Notes under the pieces: generated by a model
Database searches by the model: none
Told to the model about the DNA's origin: nothing
The model's input: the letters and a program-made list of their open reading frames with translations, nothing else
DNA from: Limosilactobacillus reuteri
Lineage (GTDB): Bacteria; Bacillota; Bacilli; Lactobacillales; Lactobacillaceae
Assembly (NCBI RefSeq): GCF_013694365.1
Contig: NZ_CP059275.1
Coordinates: forward strand, 930,001 to 994,000
Direction: 5' to 3'
Length of the DNA: 64,000 nt
In this document: positions 1-8,280 of the stretch, piece by piece
Position numbering within the stretch: position 1 is the first letter of the stretch
Layout of the letters: each line of letters begins with the position of its first letter
Made by a program: the position numbers and the translations under genes

Positions 1-9
1 TCAAAATAA
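1..9 (+). CDS. 3' end of an unidentified upstream feature
   Basis: Only the last two codons (Ser, Lys) and a TAA stop are visible. In native order this piece lies downstream of the prohead protease, where phages of this type usually carry the major capsid gene; that identity is a guess from position only. Confidence 0.4.
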   Translation, partial: SK

Positions 10-618
10 ATGAGAACGGCAACTGATGAAGATGATGAACCAGTAATTGAAGGTTATGCAGCCAAATACAATAAGCCATCCGAAGTTTTGGGTGGCTTTA
101 CTCGCTTTATTGAGCAAATTGCTCCAGGAGCGTTCGATGATGCTGATATGTCAAATGTAGTAGCAACGATCAATCACGATCCTAACCAGGTACTGGGACG
201 ATCAGGGGTGAACATGACTTTATCTTCTGATGCAATTGGCTTGAAATTCACTGTTAAGCCAACTGATACATCATTTGCGCGTGATTTGATTGCCAATATC
301 AAGGCAGGCGTTATTAATCAATGTAGCTTTGCCTTCACAGTGGCCAACACAGATGAGGCCCAAGATTGGGAAGAATCTGACCAGGATGGAGTTGATTATG
401 AACGAACTATTCGACAAATTGATCGTTTGTTCGATGTATCAGTAGTTACAACACCTGCTTATCCAGATACAGAAGTTCAGGTTGGTCAGCGTTCAATCAA
501 TATGGTTAAGCAAATGCAAAACCAAGAAAATAAAGATGTTACTGATCAGAAACGTAAAAAGATGTTACGTGAATTAGAACGACAAGAATTATTGAAGACA
601 CTCGAAGGAGGAAATTAA
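10..618 (+). CDS. HK97-family phage prohead protease (start called too late)
   Basis: Serine protease that cleaves the scaffold or capsid N-terminus during prohead maturation. The protein begins with the family-typical GYAAKYN (residues 15-21), has the catalytic-region His56 in NHDPNQVLGR, a Ser106 in QCSFAF, and the LFDVSVVTTPAYPDTEV block near 140-156; the C-terminal 45 residues are charged and probably helical. The native start is probably 15 codons upstream: the portal gene's 3' end (1817-1861) encodes in this frame a peptide starting MTSDLETRQLMMPIQ, with a strong ribosome site at 1801-1810, giving a 217-residue protein. Its own 3' end carries GAAGGAGG, the likely ribosome site of the next native gene (capsid). 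Confidence 0.9.
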   Translation: MRTATDEDDEPVIEGYAAKYNKPSEVLGGFTRFIEQIAPGAFDDADMSNVVATINHDPNQVLGRSGVNMTLSSDAIGLKFTVKPTDTSFARDLIANIKAGVINQCSFAFTVANTDEAQDWEESDQDGVDYERTIRQIDRLFDVSVVTTPAYPDTEVQVGQRSINMVKQMQNQENKDVTDQKRKKMLRELERQELLKTLEGGN

Positions 619-1878
619 GTGTTATTTCATACCGAGAAACGCGACTGGGCACAAGATTATATCGATCAGGGAATTCTTCCGGGGGTTAGCAATATGCCAT
701 CTTATAGTGGAATCGGTGCTCTTAGAAACTCTGATGTGCTGACTGCAGTCTCTCATGTTGCTAGTAATGTAGCTCGATTTCCGATTGTCATTTTGGATGA
801 TGATAAAAATGCAGTAAAGAATATCAAAAGTGTTGATTATTTGCTGAATAAGCACCCAAACGATATGTTATCTGCTTATCATTGGCGTTTCCTAATGACT
901 GTTAATGCGATTCTAACAGGGGATGGTTTTTCACGGATAATTCGTGATCCTCATACAAAAGTACCTTTAGAAATACAATATTTTCCACCATCGCAAACCT
1001 ATATTGATGATTCTGATGTGACGAATATTAAATATGAATTTACTCCCATCAATCAAAAAGGCGGTGGCCAAACAATTGTTGTGCCGGCTGAAGATGTAAT
1101 TCATTTTATGTTCTTTACCTACGATGGTATTCATGGCCGGTCGCCATTGTTGTCTTTGGCTGATGAGATTGGGTTACAGGATGATGGAATTAAAACATTA
1201 CGGCGGTTCTTTAAATCAGGTCTTAAAGGTGGATTGCTAAAAGCTAAGGGTAAGTTAAGTCCGGAAGCGCGTCTTAAAACTAGAAAGGCGTTTGAATATG
1301 CGCAAGCTAATAGCAATGCTGGTAGTCCAATTGTTACGGATGATACATTTGATTATTCACCAATTGAGATTGATACCAATGTTTTGCAACTAATTAACAG
1401 CAACAACTATTCAACTGCTCAAATTGCCAAAGCGTTGCATATTCCAGCATATAAATTAGCAGTTAATAGTCCTAACCAATCGATTAAACAGTTAAATGAA
1501 GACTTCATTACTTCTGATTTACCTTATTACTTCAAGCCGATTGCAAGTAACCTGGAAATGACAATGCTGACTGATCGGCAACGTCATAACTGCCACATCG
1601 AATTTGATACACGCAAAGAAACAGGGATGTCAATGGACGATGTACAAAAGGGAGTTACAAATAACGTCATTACTCCTAATGAAGGACGAGTTCGGATGGG
1701 GTTAGTTAAATCTGATAATCCAGACTTAGATCGCTTCCAATCAACCTTGAATACTGTCTTCCTTGATAAAAAAGAAGAGTATCAGAAACAATCAACAGCG
1801 AAGGGAGGTGGAATCGATGACAAGCGACTTGGAAACTCGACAGTTAATGATGCCAATTCAGATGAGAACGGCAACTGA
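619..1878 (+). CDS. Phage portal protein (HK97/SPP1-like family)
   Basis: Forms the dodecameric portal through which DNA is packaged and ejected. It has 419 residues, normal for this family, and starts with GTG. The family identity rests on the N-terminal part (DVLTAVSHVASNVARFP), the central FFTYDGIHGRSPL block and its place beside protease and terminase genes. The last 17 bases are repeated at the start of the protease gene, so natively portal precedes protease and overlaps it in another frame. No truncation is seen. Confidence 0.9.
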   Translation: MLFHTEKRDWAQDYIDQGILPGVSNMPSYSGIGALRNSDVLTAVSHVASNVARFPIVILDDDKNAVKNIKSVDYLLNKHPNDMLSAYHWRFLMTVNAILTGDGFSRIIRDPHTKVPLEIQYFPPSQTYIDDSDVTNIKYEFTPINQKGGGQTIVVPAEDVIHFMFFTYDGIHGRSPLLSLADEIGLQDDGIKTLRRFFKSGLKGGLLKAKGKLSPEARLKTRKAFEYAQANSNAGSPIVTDDTFDYSPIEIDTNVLQLINSNNYSTAQIAKALHIPAYKLAVNSPNQSIKQLNEDFITSDLPYYFKPIASNLEMTMLTDRQRHNCHIEFDTRKETGMSMDDVQKGVTNNVITPNEGRVRMGLVKSDNPDLDRFQSTLNTVFLDKKEEYQKQSTAKGGGIDDKRLGNSTVNDANSDENGN

Positions 1879-2034
1879 ATGAAGTTCTGGAAATTAAATG
1901 AACCAATTATTTTATTCTTATTAGCTTGTATCTGTTTAGCAGTTACAGGCTTTTTATTTTCCACGAAGATTGGCTTACTAATTATTTCAATTGAATTATT
2001 CGTAATGGCTTTTATCTCTTATGAAAGGGGGTGA
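1879..2034 (+). CDS. Small phage membrane protein, 51 aa
   Basis: Starts MKFWKLNEP, followed by two hydrophobic helices (about residues 10-27 and 31-46) and a short charged end. Natively it sits between the gene at 2035 and the portal gene; its end contains GAAAGGGGGTGA, a ribosome site for the following GTG of the portal. Function is unknown. Small two-helix proteins at this position are common in siphophages, but it is not in the usual holin location next to an endolysin. Confidence 0.65.
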   Translation: MKFWKLNEPIILFLLACICLAVTGFLFSTKIGLLIISIELFVMAFISYERG

Positions 2035-2397
2035 ATGATGACTTCGGATTCTAAAAAGGTCGTTCAGTCAGAAAGTCGGTACGATAAGTATATTTTGTGT
2101 GCTGATTGGCATGAAATGAATAAACGTTGGTCGACTGATATTTCATTGTTTACTTCTTTTTATGGAGCAGTAACCGTAAACCAAAGTGATCATCTAATTT
2201 GTACAGATATAGAAGTACGACATTACATTTGCCCAGATATCGTCGATGGTATTAAAAAGGTTAACGAACTAGAAGTTGATGCCTCGTCTATCCAATTATT
2301 ATCTGTTGAAGAACTGATGAGTTTAATCAACACCTTTAAAATGCGTATTTGTATAACCAGACATCCCAAATTATTTAGTAATAAGTGTGGTGACTAA
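2035..2397 (+). CDS. Hypothetical phage protein, 120 aa
   Basis: No family recognised. The protein is soluble, with no membrane segment, and contains CADWHEMNKRW near residue 22 and a Cys/His-containing C-terminus. Its first 20 bases are identical to the last 20 bases of the terminase large subunit gene (4085-4104), so natively it starts inside the terminase 3' end and is translated after it. This places it between terL and portal. Confidence 0.65.
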   Translation: MMTSDSKKVVQSESRYDKYILCADWHEMNKRWSTDISLFTSFYGAVTVNQSDHLICTDIEVRHYICPDIVDGIKKVNELEVDASSIQLLSVEELMSLINTFKMRICITRHPKLFSNKCGD

Positions 2398-4104
2398 ATG
2401 AATTACGCTAAAGATTATGCTGAAAAGGTCGTGGCTGGCAAAATAATTGCTGGTAAAAAGGTGATTTTAGCTGCAAAAAGATACTTAAATGACCTTAAAA
2501 AAGCGGATAATGATGGCTTTGAATACTTTTATGATAATGAACGAGCTAATAAAGTTATTCAATTCATGGAGATACTTCCGGATCCAAAAACAATGCGGGC
2601 ATATCCTTTAGCAGATTTTCAGCGGTTCATTATTGCTAATATGTATGGCTGGTGGAAAAAAGACAAGCCATCTGAACGGCGCTTCCGAAAAGGAATGTTA
2701 TCAATGGCTCGAAAGAATGGTAAGTCGATCCTTATTTCCGGCATTGCATTGTATGAGTTCTTGATGGGTAACTCACCCGAATTCTCCCGGCAAATATTTT
2801 GTACTGCTAACGACAAAAAGCAAGCGAATATCGTTTTTAATATGATTAAGAAACGTTTGAATGCTCTACGTTCTAGTGATGGTGATACAAAACGTGGAAC
2901 AAAGGTTAACCGTGACCTTATTAGTAACTTAGATGATTATTCTTATGTTCGTTCTCTTTCTAAGGAAACTGGAACGGTTGATGGTTTTGAACCTCATGTT
3001 GGTATCCTGGACGAGTATGCTGCAAGTAAGACCACTGAAATGATGGAATTACTAGAATCCGGTCAGGCCTTACTTCATAACTCACTTATTATGATTATCT
3101 CAACAGCCGGCTTTGACTTGAATGTTCCAATGCATACAATTGAATATCCCTATGCGACAAAGGTTTTGAAAGGTGAAATCACTGATGATACTTATTTTGC
3201 CTATATTGCTGAACAAGATAATGTATCAGAAGTTGATGATAAAAGAACTTGGATTAAATCCAATCCAATTCTAAGTGTCCCAGCTTTACAAGACCAAGTA
3301 TATGGGTATTTAGCAAAGCGGTGGAAAGAAGCTAAACAGAAAGGAACAAAGAATTCTGTTCTAGTTAAGAATTTTAATATGTGGCGACAAGCCGAAGAGG
3401 ATAGTTATATGGATATAGATACTTGGAATGCAGCACAAATTGATCCAATTGACATTGATGGACAACGGGTTTGGTTTGGTATTGACGTTGGTAAATCATC
3501 TGACCTCTATGCGATTAGTTGGCTAATTCCTCAAGAGGGTTATTGGTATGCTGATTCTTATGCGTTTGTCGGCACTAAATATGGCTTGGAAGCTAAGATT
3601 AAAGCAGACCGCTTAGATTATGTCCGGTTGCAAGGGATGGGCCAATGTGAAATTACAAAGCTTGAATCCGGAGTTATTGATGTTGAACGGGTATATGAGT
3701 GGCTGGATGGATTTGTTAGAGAACATAATCTTGATGTTCAGGCAATTTGTTATGACCCGGCACAATATGGAACCTTGTTAACTCAGATTGAAAAAGGTCA
3801 TCCGGAATGGCAACAAATATCTGTTCGCCAAGGGACATTAACTCTTTCAATGCCAACTAAGCAATTTAGGGATGATGTTTTAGACAAGCGAGTTCGACAT
3901 TCTGGCAATGAAATTTTGACTGGTGCAATGGCTAACGCGATCCTTAAATCAGATAACAATGGTGTCCGGATTGACAAGAACCGTTATTCAAATAAGATTG
4001 ATGCTGCTGATGCCTTGCTTGATGCGTATGCTATTTGCTTCCGTGAAAATATTGATGATTATCTAACAGATGAGGATGTGTTTAATGATGACTTCGGATT
4101 CTAA
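2398..4104 (+). CDS. terL: Phage terminase large subunit
   Basis: ATP-driven DNA packaging motor and headful or cos nuclease. It has 568 residues. The ATPase Walker A variant ARKNGKS is at 104-110 and Walker B with the catalytic Glu is VGILDEYA at about 201-208. The C-terminal RNase H-like nuclease carries its acidic residues in GIDVGKSSDL (about 362), ICYDPAQYG (about 457) and NKIDAADALLDAY near the end. The gene is intact. Its last bases overlap the start of the gene at 2035 in the native order. Neighbours TerS and HNH are listed after it but natively precede it. Confidence 0.95.
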   Translation: MNYAKDYAEKVVAGKIIAGKKVILAAKRYLNDLKKADNDGFEYFYDNERANKVIQFMEILPDPKTMRAYPLADFQRFIIANMYGWWKKDKPSERRFRKGMLSMARKNGKSILISGIALYEFLMGNSPEFSRQIFCTANDKKQANIVFNMIKKRLNALRSSDGDTKRGTKVNRDLISNLDDYSYVRSLSKETGTVDGFEPHVGILDEYAASKTTEMMELLESGQALLHNSLIMIISTAGFDLNVPMHTIEYPYATKVLKGEITDDTYFAYIAEQDNVSEVDDKRTWIKSNPILSVPALQDQVYGYLAKRWKEAKQKGTKNSVLVKNFNMWRQAEEDSYMDIDTWNAAQIDPIDIDGQRVWFGIDVGKSSDLYAISWLIPQEGYWYADSYAFVGTKYGLEAKIKADRLDYVRLQGMGQCEITKLESGVIDVERVYEWLDGFVREHNLDVQAICYDPAQYGTLLTQIEKGHPEWQQISVRQGTLTLSMPTKQFRDDVLDKRVRHSGNEILTGAMANAILKSDNNGVRIDKNRYSNKIDAADALLDAYAICFRENIDDYLTDEDVFNDDFGF

Positions 4105-4572
4105 TTGGCAAGAAAGCAAAAATTATTATCACAGTCAACGGGCCACCTTAGAGTGGTTGAACAAGAAGCAAAATATAAGGCAGAATTTATGGCTGCTGAT
4201 GGTTTGCCTGAGTTACAAAAGACTCCGCCGGCACATTTAGATAAAGTGGCCAAAGCGGAATACCGGCGAATTATTGGTTCTATCGGAAAGCTGCCATTGC
4301 GTAACTTGGACCGGAGCGAATTGGAATTATATTGTACCTGGTACAGCATTTACAAAGATGCTTCCGTTCAATTAAATAAGGAACAGTCCAAGAAAAGAAA
4401 GAACATTGCTAAAATCAATAGCGCAATTAAGACAATTGATAAAGCAACCAGGGCAATAAAGGGTCTTGCATCTGATCTTGGGCTTAATGTTAATTCACGT
4501 TTGCAGATGAATATGCCACAAACCGACAAGGAAGAGCATCAATCCTTGCGTGATAAGTTTAGGATTTCATGA
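4105..4572 (+). CDS. terS: Phage terminase small subunit, P27 family
   Basis: DNA-recognition subunit of the packaging terminase. It has 155 residues with a TTG start. The helical, charged sequence, the central AEYRRIIGSIGKLPLRNLDRSELELYC stretch and the position directly beside TerL match the P27-type small terminase of Gram-positive siphophages. The C-terminal part (IKTIDKATRAIKGLASDLGLN) resembles the family's oligomerisation end. Confidence 0.85.
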   Translation: MARKQKLLSQSTGHLRVVEQEAKYKAEFMAADGLPELQKTPPAHLDKVAKAEYRRIIGSIGKLPLRNLDRSELELYCTWYSIYKDASVQLNKEQSKKRKNIAKINSAIKTIDKATRAIKGLASDLGLNVNSRLQMNMPQTDKEEHQSLRDKFRIS

Positions 4573-5412
4573 ATGGCTACCGTCTTTTATTTTGCCTTCA
4601 TACATATTAGAAAGGGGATGAGTATATTGAAACCAACCAAGCTAGCCTTTATCAATGGGAAGCCAACACTAGTATCCTATGACGAGGTAGTTCGCAAGGA
4701 TAACGACAAAGCATATAACTTCCATCGTAATGTTGAAGAGAATGATTATGTTAAGTTTTATCACTCAACAGAATGGAAGCATAAGCGGCAAGAGATACTT
4801 GAACGTGATTATGGATTGTGTCAGCGTTGTGGAATGGATGCAGAACTGGTTGACCATATCATCCCCAGCAAGGACGATTGGAATGATCGACTTAACGATG
4901 ACAATTTACAATCACTCTGTCAGGGATGCCATAAGATTAAAACGAAACGTGAATGGATGAAACATCATAAAGGATTGGAACGTTATATGAATATCAATAT
5001 TGTTTGTGGTTTGCCTGCAAGTGGCAAGACAACATATGTAAATCGACACATGACTGAGCATGATCTTATCTATGATTACGATGAGTTAATGCATGCGTTA
5101 TCTGGTTTACCGATGCAACAAGGTAACCATGACATTCATGATTACATCACACTATTCTTTGATCAGATGTTACGAAAGTTAAAAGCAGAACAGACATTCA
5201 ATAATGTTTGGATCATCAAGACATTACCAGACAAGCGAATCGATACGTTGCTTAGTAACTATCATCAAATCAATCACATTGTTATCATGACTGATCCAAA
5301 CGTCTGCGAGGAACGATTACGTGAACGGAAAGAACAAATTTCATTTCAGAAGATTTTGAACGGCTTCAAAACGGCTGATTTTACCGGCTACCGGGTCGTC
5401 AAGAATGGATAA
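4573..5412 (+). CDS. HNH endonuclease fused to a P-loop kinase-like domain
   Basis: The first half is an HNH nuclease with zinc-binding pairs C83/C86 and C116/C119, the DHI motif at 94-96 and an Asn near 111, of the type encoded next to terminases of cos phages, where it supports specific cleavage and packaging. The second half starts around residue 141 with a P-loop (GLPASGKTT, 146-154) and looks like an AAA_33-type nucleotide kinase. The first 15-18 residues are hydrophobic and poorly fitting; ATG at 4618 or TTG at 4627, just after AAAGGGG, are better start candidates. A shadow reading frame at 4730 is ignored. Confidence 0.85.
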   Translation: MATVFYFAFIHIRKGMSILKPTKLAFINGKPTLVSYDEVVRKDNDKAYNFHRNVEENDYVKFYHSTEWKHKRQEILERDYGLCQRCGMDAELVDHIIPSKDDWNDRLNDDNLQSLCQGCHKIKTKREWMKHHKGLERYMNINIVCGLPASGKTTYVNRHMTEHDLIYDYDELMHALSGLPMQQGNHDIHDYITLFFDQMLRKLKAEQTFNNVWIIKTLPDKRIDTLLSNYHQINHIVIMTDPNVCEERLRERKEQISFQKILNGFKTADFTGYRVVKNG

Positions 5413-5583
5413 ATGGTTAGTGAAGCACAGCAAAGAGCCAAGAAAAAATGGGACGATAAGAATAAGGATAAGAACCGGATATATCGTTATCGTTCATATG
5501 CTCGTAAGTTTATCCGTGATTTAGCTACTGATGACGACTTGAAAGAACTAGAAGAATTAATACATAAAAGATTAAATGATTAA
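5413..5583 (+). CDS. Small basic phage protein, 56 aa
   Basis: Starts MVSEAQQRAKKKWDDK and is rich in Lys, Arg and Asp, with a predicted helical C-terminus (LATDDDLKELEELIHKRL). It resembles the small SEAQ-starting proteins found near the packaging genes of lactobacillus and lactococcus phages, possibly DNA-binding; that is recollection, not proof. No membrane segment. Confidence 0.6.
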   Translation: MVSEAQQRAKKKWDDKNKDKNRIYRYRSYARKFIRDLATDDDLKELEELIHKRLND

Positions 5584-5706
5584 ATGAAAGAGTTTATCTG
5601 GAAACATGAGGATGCAGTTATCGTTAATGCTCTCGTAGCAATATCAGTTGCAAGTATCAACTTTGCAATTGCATATGCGATAATAAAAAAAGCTAATCGC
5701 AAATAG
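5584..5706 (+). CDS. Small single-helix membrane protein, 40 aa
   Basis: Starts MKEFIWKHED, then one hydrophobic helix (about residues 13-34), ending with KKANRK. That pattern suggests a short peptide anchored with its basic end in the cytoplasm. Function unknown. Confidence 0.5.
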   Translation: MKEFIWKHEDAVIVNALVAISVASINFAIAYAIIKKANRK

Positions 5707-6324
5707 ATGAGTATTGCACTATTAATTGGCAGCAACTTTAATAAAAAAATGATAGGTACCTACATTGAAAAATTCTTTTTTACTGATAAAGGATATTTTA
5801 ATTGGATAGCTATAACTAGCATAATAGCTATCGGTACTTTTATATGGACAATTTGGTTTAACAATAAAAAGTATAAAGCTGATTTGGTGTCAAAAGGTAG
5901 GATAGATTGGATGAATCAAGTTAGACCATTGTATGCTCAATATCTGGCAGCAGTTCCCAAGTATATGTATCTTTACAACAAGGCTATGGTAGATGGAGAT
6001 AAGCTTGCTAAAGAGTCATTGGATGACAAAATGGATGAGATAAAAAGATTATATTATGAATTAAATTTATATATCCCAAATAATGATTCCAATAAAAGCA
6101 TACTGGTCGATATAAAGTTGCTATGGGGCGAACTTAGCTATATTGGTGATTACTATGATTATGGTATTAGAAGAAATTACTTTGCCGCCAAAATTAACAA
6201 ATATAATGGTATGAGTTATGATACAGAAGTAGATAAATATATTTCCAAGTTAATCAATAAGGCTTCGATGGACGGCAACGAATATTTTAAGAATGAATGG
6301 GAGAAAATAAAAAAAGGGCAATGA
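5707..6324 (+). CDS. Membrane-anchored protein of unknown function, 205 aa
   Basis: One transmembrane helix at about residues 31-50, followed by a soluble helical region starting KKYKADLVSKGRIDWMNQVRPLY. This resembles a widespread family of anchored proteins with an RIDW..VR signature, whose function I do not know. AT content is clearly higher than in the head genes around it, so it may be a later insertion (moron) in the late region between HNH and ArpU. Confidence 0.65.
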   Translation: MSIALLIGSNFNKKMIGTYIEKFFFTDKGYFNWIAITSIIAIGTFIWTIWFNNKKYKADLVSKGRIDWMNQVRPLYAQYLAAVPKYMYLYNKAMVDGDKLAKESLDDKMDEIKRLYYELNLYIPNNDSNKSILVDIKLLWGELSYIGDYYDYGIRRNYFAAKINKYNGMSYDTEVDKYISKLINKASMDGNEYFKNEWEKIKKGQ

Positions 6325-6765
6325 GTGTGCCCACCGTGGATCTTAGCTAGCAATGCGACTCGTTAGCATTGCTATATACCATAATTATCAATGTACGGGT
6401 GAAGAAGGAGGCTGCCGAATAACCTCCTTTCTTCTGATAATCATGATATAAAAACTTAGTAGGGCTTTGCACCCATATAGCCTTGAAGCCTAAGTATAAT
6501 CAGGACCATACAATCACCGCACCCGGTCGTAGTTTTCCGCCTACTCCTGTAACGATATTGTTGTCCATTCATACGGTAATCCTTTAGCCGCTGAGTTAGA
6601 TTACGTACTCTTCTGCTGATTACAGCACGGTTGCTACGAGACTATCAGAGTAGCATGTAAATTTAATGATCTAAAGGAAATCTTCCAAAACGCATAAACC
6701 AAATTTAATCGTTACCGTAAATTTATTTTGAAGTTAGTTAATGATAGTCTCAACGTGGATTATGG
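6325..6765. other. 441-bp noncoding stretch in the prophage with several inverted repeats
   Basis: No convincing gene on the + strand. Visible structure: a 9-bp hairpin at 6348-6356/6366-6374; a long interrupted stem at 6384-6390/6435-6441 enclosing 6401-6411/6423-6434; a stem at 6455-6469 pairing with 6486-6496; and a perfect 10-bp inverted pair, GAGACTATCA at 6638-6647 with TGATAGTCTC at 6742-6751. Natively it lies between ArpU and the HNH/terminase block, where such phages keep late promoters and the cos site. That role is inference. It is one of the few intergenic segments kept in this window. Confidence 0.5.
6456..6572 (-). CDS. Possible small ORF, 38 aa, opposite strand
   Basis: Inside the retained noncoding stretch. 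Read on the minus strand it starts ATG at 6572, with AAAGGA at 6585-6580 seven bases before the start, a good ribosome site. The peptide begins MNGQQYRYRSRRKTTTGCGD and ends in KPY. The minus strand is also the native direction of the phage genes around it. No homology recognised; it could be chance. Confidence 0.25.
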   Translation of the reverse strand: MNGQQYRYRSRRKTTTGCGDCMVLIILRLQGYMGAKPY

Positions 6766-7239
6766 GTGGGGCTTTTGAAAGAATTAGATGTTGACGGAAC
6801 TACTGATAATGTTCGCTATTTCTTTAAGGACGAATATGCACGCTTATGTCGCTTAGCAGGTGGAGGAATTAAGCTAACATCCCCACAAATTGACGGAATG
6901 CCAAGAGCAAGTGCTGCTGGTAATTCAATGGAAAATCAAATGGTTAAAGTTGCTAATTACCATCTCTTGATTGAGACAATCGCTCAAGCACTCAACGCAT
7001 GTAGTCTTAGAAGTAGGCGAATATTAATTGCTAAGTTTATTCAGAATAAAAAAGATTGGGAAGTAGCTAATCAAATTGGTTATGAAAAAACGCGCTACTA
7101 TCATTACTTAAAAATTGCTTGTAGTGAGTTTGCGGATACACTGGAGAGATATACTAGTTTGCTCGGGGATGCTGACTTACTAGAAGATCTTCATGCATAT
7201 AAGGACGAAAAAAGTGAACAACGAGTGAACAAACAGTGA
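6766..7239 (+). CDS. ArpU-family phage late transcriptional regulator
   Basis: Activator-like regulator of late genes in Gram-positive phages. It has 157 residues with a GTG start (TTG at 6775 is an alternative). The N-terminal NVRYFFKDEYARL, the GNSMENQMV motif and the C-terminal WEVANQIGYEKTRYYHYLKIA, a sigma-like helix-turn-helix, match the ArpU family. Natively it precedes the structured noncoding region and the packaging genes, as expected for a late switch. Confidence 0.85.
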   Translation: MGLLKELDVDGTTDNVRYFFKDEYARLCRLAGGGIKLTSPQIDGMPRASAAGNSMENQMVKVANYHLLIETIAQALNACSLRSRRILIAKFIQNKKDWEVANQIGYEKTRYYHYLKIACSEFADTLERYTSLLGDADLLEDLHAYKDEKSEQRVNKQ

Positions 7240-7383
7240 ATGACAAATAAAGTTAAAGAAGCATTTGGTGGATTAATCAGTGTAGTTGTCCTTTTATTCT
7301 GTGCCTGTATTTGCGGAATAATACTAGGCGGCTTGATTTCAGCCAATATCTTTTTATGGCACTGGATAATTAGCATGCTGTAA
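7240..7383 (+). CDS. Small membrane protein, 47 aa
   Basis: Starts MTNKVKEAFGG and continues with a long hydrophobic stretch that can form one or two helices (residues 12-47), including Cys-rich FCACIC. Unknown function. Confidence 0.5.
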   Translation: MTNKVKEAFGGLISVVVLLFCACICGIILGGLISANIFLWHWIISML

Positions 7384-7689
7384 ATGATTAGATACAATGG
7401 CGATGTAGTTTATTCCGAATCAGGGAGTGGGATAAAAGCTACTAGCAGAATACTATTTAACGAGGCACAGGTAACAGCAATTAAATCAATTGCCAGGGAT
7501 GAATTTAACAAACAAGCTGATTATGGGATTGTCTATGTTGTTAAAGATATGAAGTTGGATGACTATGGTAAGCTCGAATTAATTCATGTCTTTGAAGAAC
7601 TACATGATGCGCAACGATACGCAGCCGATCATCCCAGAGCTGTAATCATACCGAGAGAGGTTCAAAAGCATGACCAAATCAAAAAGTAA
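7384..7689 (+). CDS. Hypothetical phage protein, 101 aa
   Basis: Soluble protein, no family recognised; mid-protein YGIVYVVKDMKLDDYGKL and a HDAQRYA segment. Its first eight bases (ATGATTAG) equal the last eight of the gene at 7690-7908, so natively it follows that gene with an overlap. Confidence 0.6.
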   Translation: MIRYNGDVVYSESGSGIKATSRILFNEAQVTAIKSIARDEFNKQADYGIVYVVKDMKLDDYGKLELIHVFEELHDAQRYAADHPRAVIIPREVQKHDQIKK

Positions 7690-7908
7690 ATGACAAGTAA
7701 ACGAAAAGTACTTCAGCAATTATCAAAGGAGCGAAAGGATCTGTTAGGCAAAATAGACCGGTTAGCTCAATTTATTGTTAAAGATGGGCCTAAGCTTTCA
7801 TCCCCATTGGAATTAACACTACTAAATGCTCAGCTAAGGTCAATGCAAACTTATTTGGAAAACTTGGATGCAAGAATTATTTATATGCGGGGTACGACTA
7901 ATGATTAG
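7690..7908 (+). CDS. Coiled-coil phage protein, crAss001_48-like, 72 aa
   Basis: Short helical protein starting MTSKRKVLQQLSKERKDLLG, with LTLLNAQLRSMQTYLENLDARI near the end. This pattern fits the small crAss001_48-related family found in many phages, function unknown. Natively it overlaps both neighbours: 11 bases with the gene at 7909-8043 before it and eight bases with 7384-7689 after it. Confidence 0.6.
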   Translation: MTSKRKVLQQLSKERKDLLGKIDRLAQFIVKDGPKLSSPLELTLLNAQLRSMQTYLENLDARIIYMRGTTND

Positions 7909-8043
7909 ATGACAGAACTATTAATTATCGGCGCCGTCTTGATTTTTACTGTTGGTTTTATCTTAGGGACTGTCCTATCGATAAAACAAGCAAACTTTGA
8001 GGAACGGCGAACTAATCAGGTGAGAAAATACAATGACAAGTAA
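7909..8043 (+). CDS. Small membrane protein, 44 aa
   Basis: Starts MTELLIIGAVLIFTVGF, one transmembrane helix (residues 4-24), then a charged cytoplasmic tail NFEERRTNQVRKYNDK. The last 11 bases are the start of the gene at 7690, a native translational overlap. Function unknown. Confidence 0.55.
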   Translation: MTELLIIGAVLIFTVGFILGTVLSIKQANFEERRTNQVRKYNDK

Positions 8044-8280
8044 ATGAAGATTAATCGACGAACTTTACATAAAATCCTTGTTGAGTATCAAAAATTAATG
8101 AAGAGCGATGAGAGAAAAAAAGTGTATTGGATTAATCACTTAATGATGAAAGACCTGGCAAGAAAATTTGAGCTACCCTTCTACAAGGGGACAAAGTATC
8201 GTGGCAAAAAACACTGGTTAGCTAATTCTTCACTTTATTGGGAATTGAGAAAAATTGAGGAAAATCAGAAGAGGGGATGA
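8044..8280 (+). CDS. Hypothetical basic phage protein, 78 aa
   Basis: Starts MKINRRTLHKIL and is rich in Lys and Trp; helical, no membrane segment. It ends GGGGATGA, and the ATGA probably overlaps natively with the ATGA start at 7909. Not recognised. Confidence 0.55.
   Translation: MKINRRTLHKILVEYQKLMKSDERKKVYWINHLMMKDLARKFELPFYKGTKYRGKKHWLANSSLYWELRKIEENQKRG

Noticed and set aside
6535..6765. Possible group I intron core on the + strand
   Set aside because: GGTAATCCTTTAGCC, GAGACTATC and GATAGTCTC look a little like intron Q, R and S elements, but no P element, P1 or P3 pairing was found, the R/S pair is a perfect 10-bp palindrome without the usual bulge, and the + strand is antisense to the phage genes.
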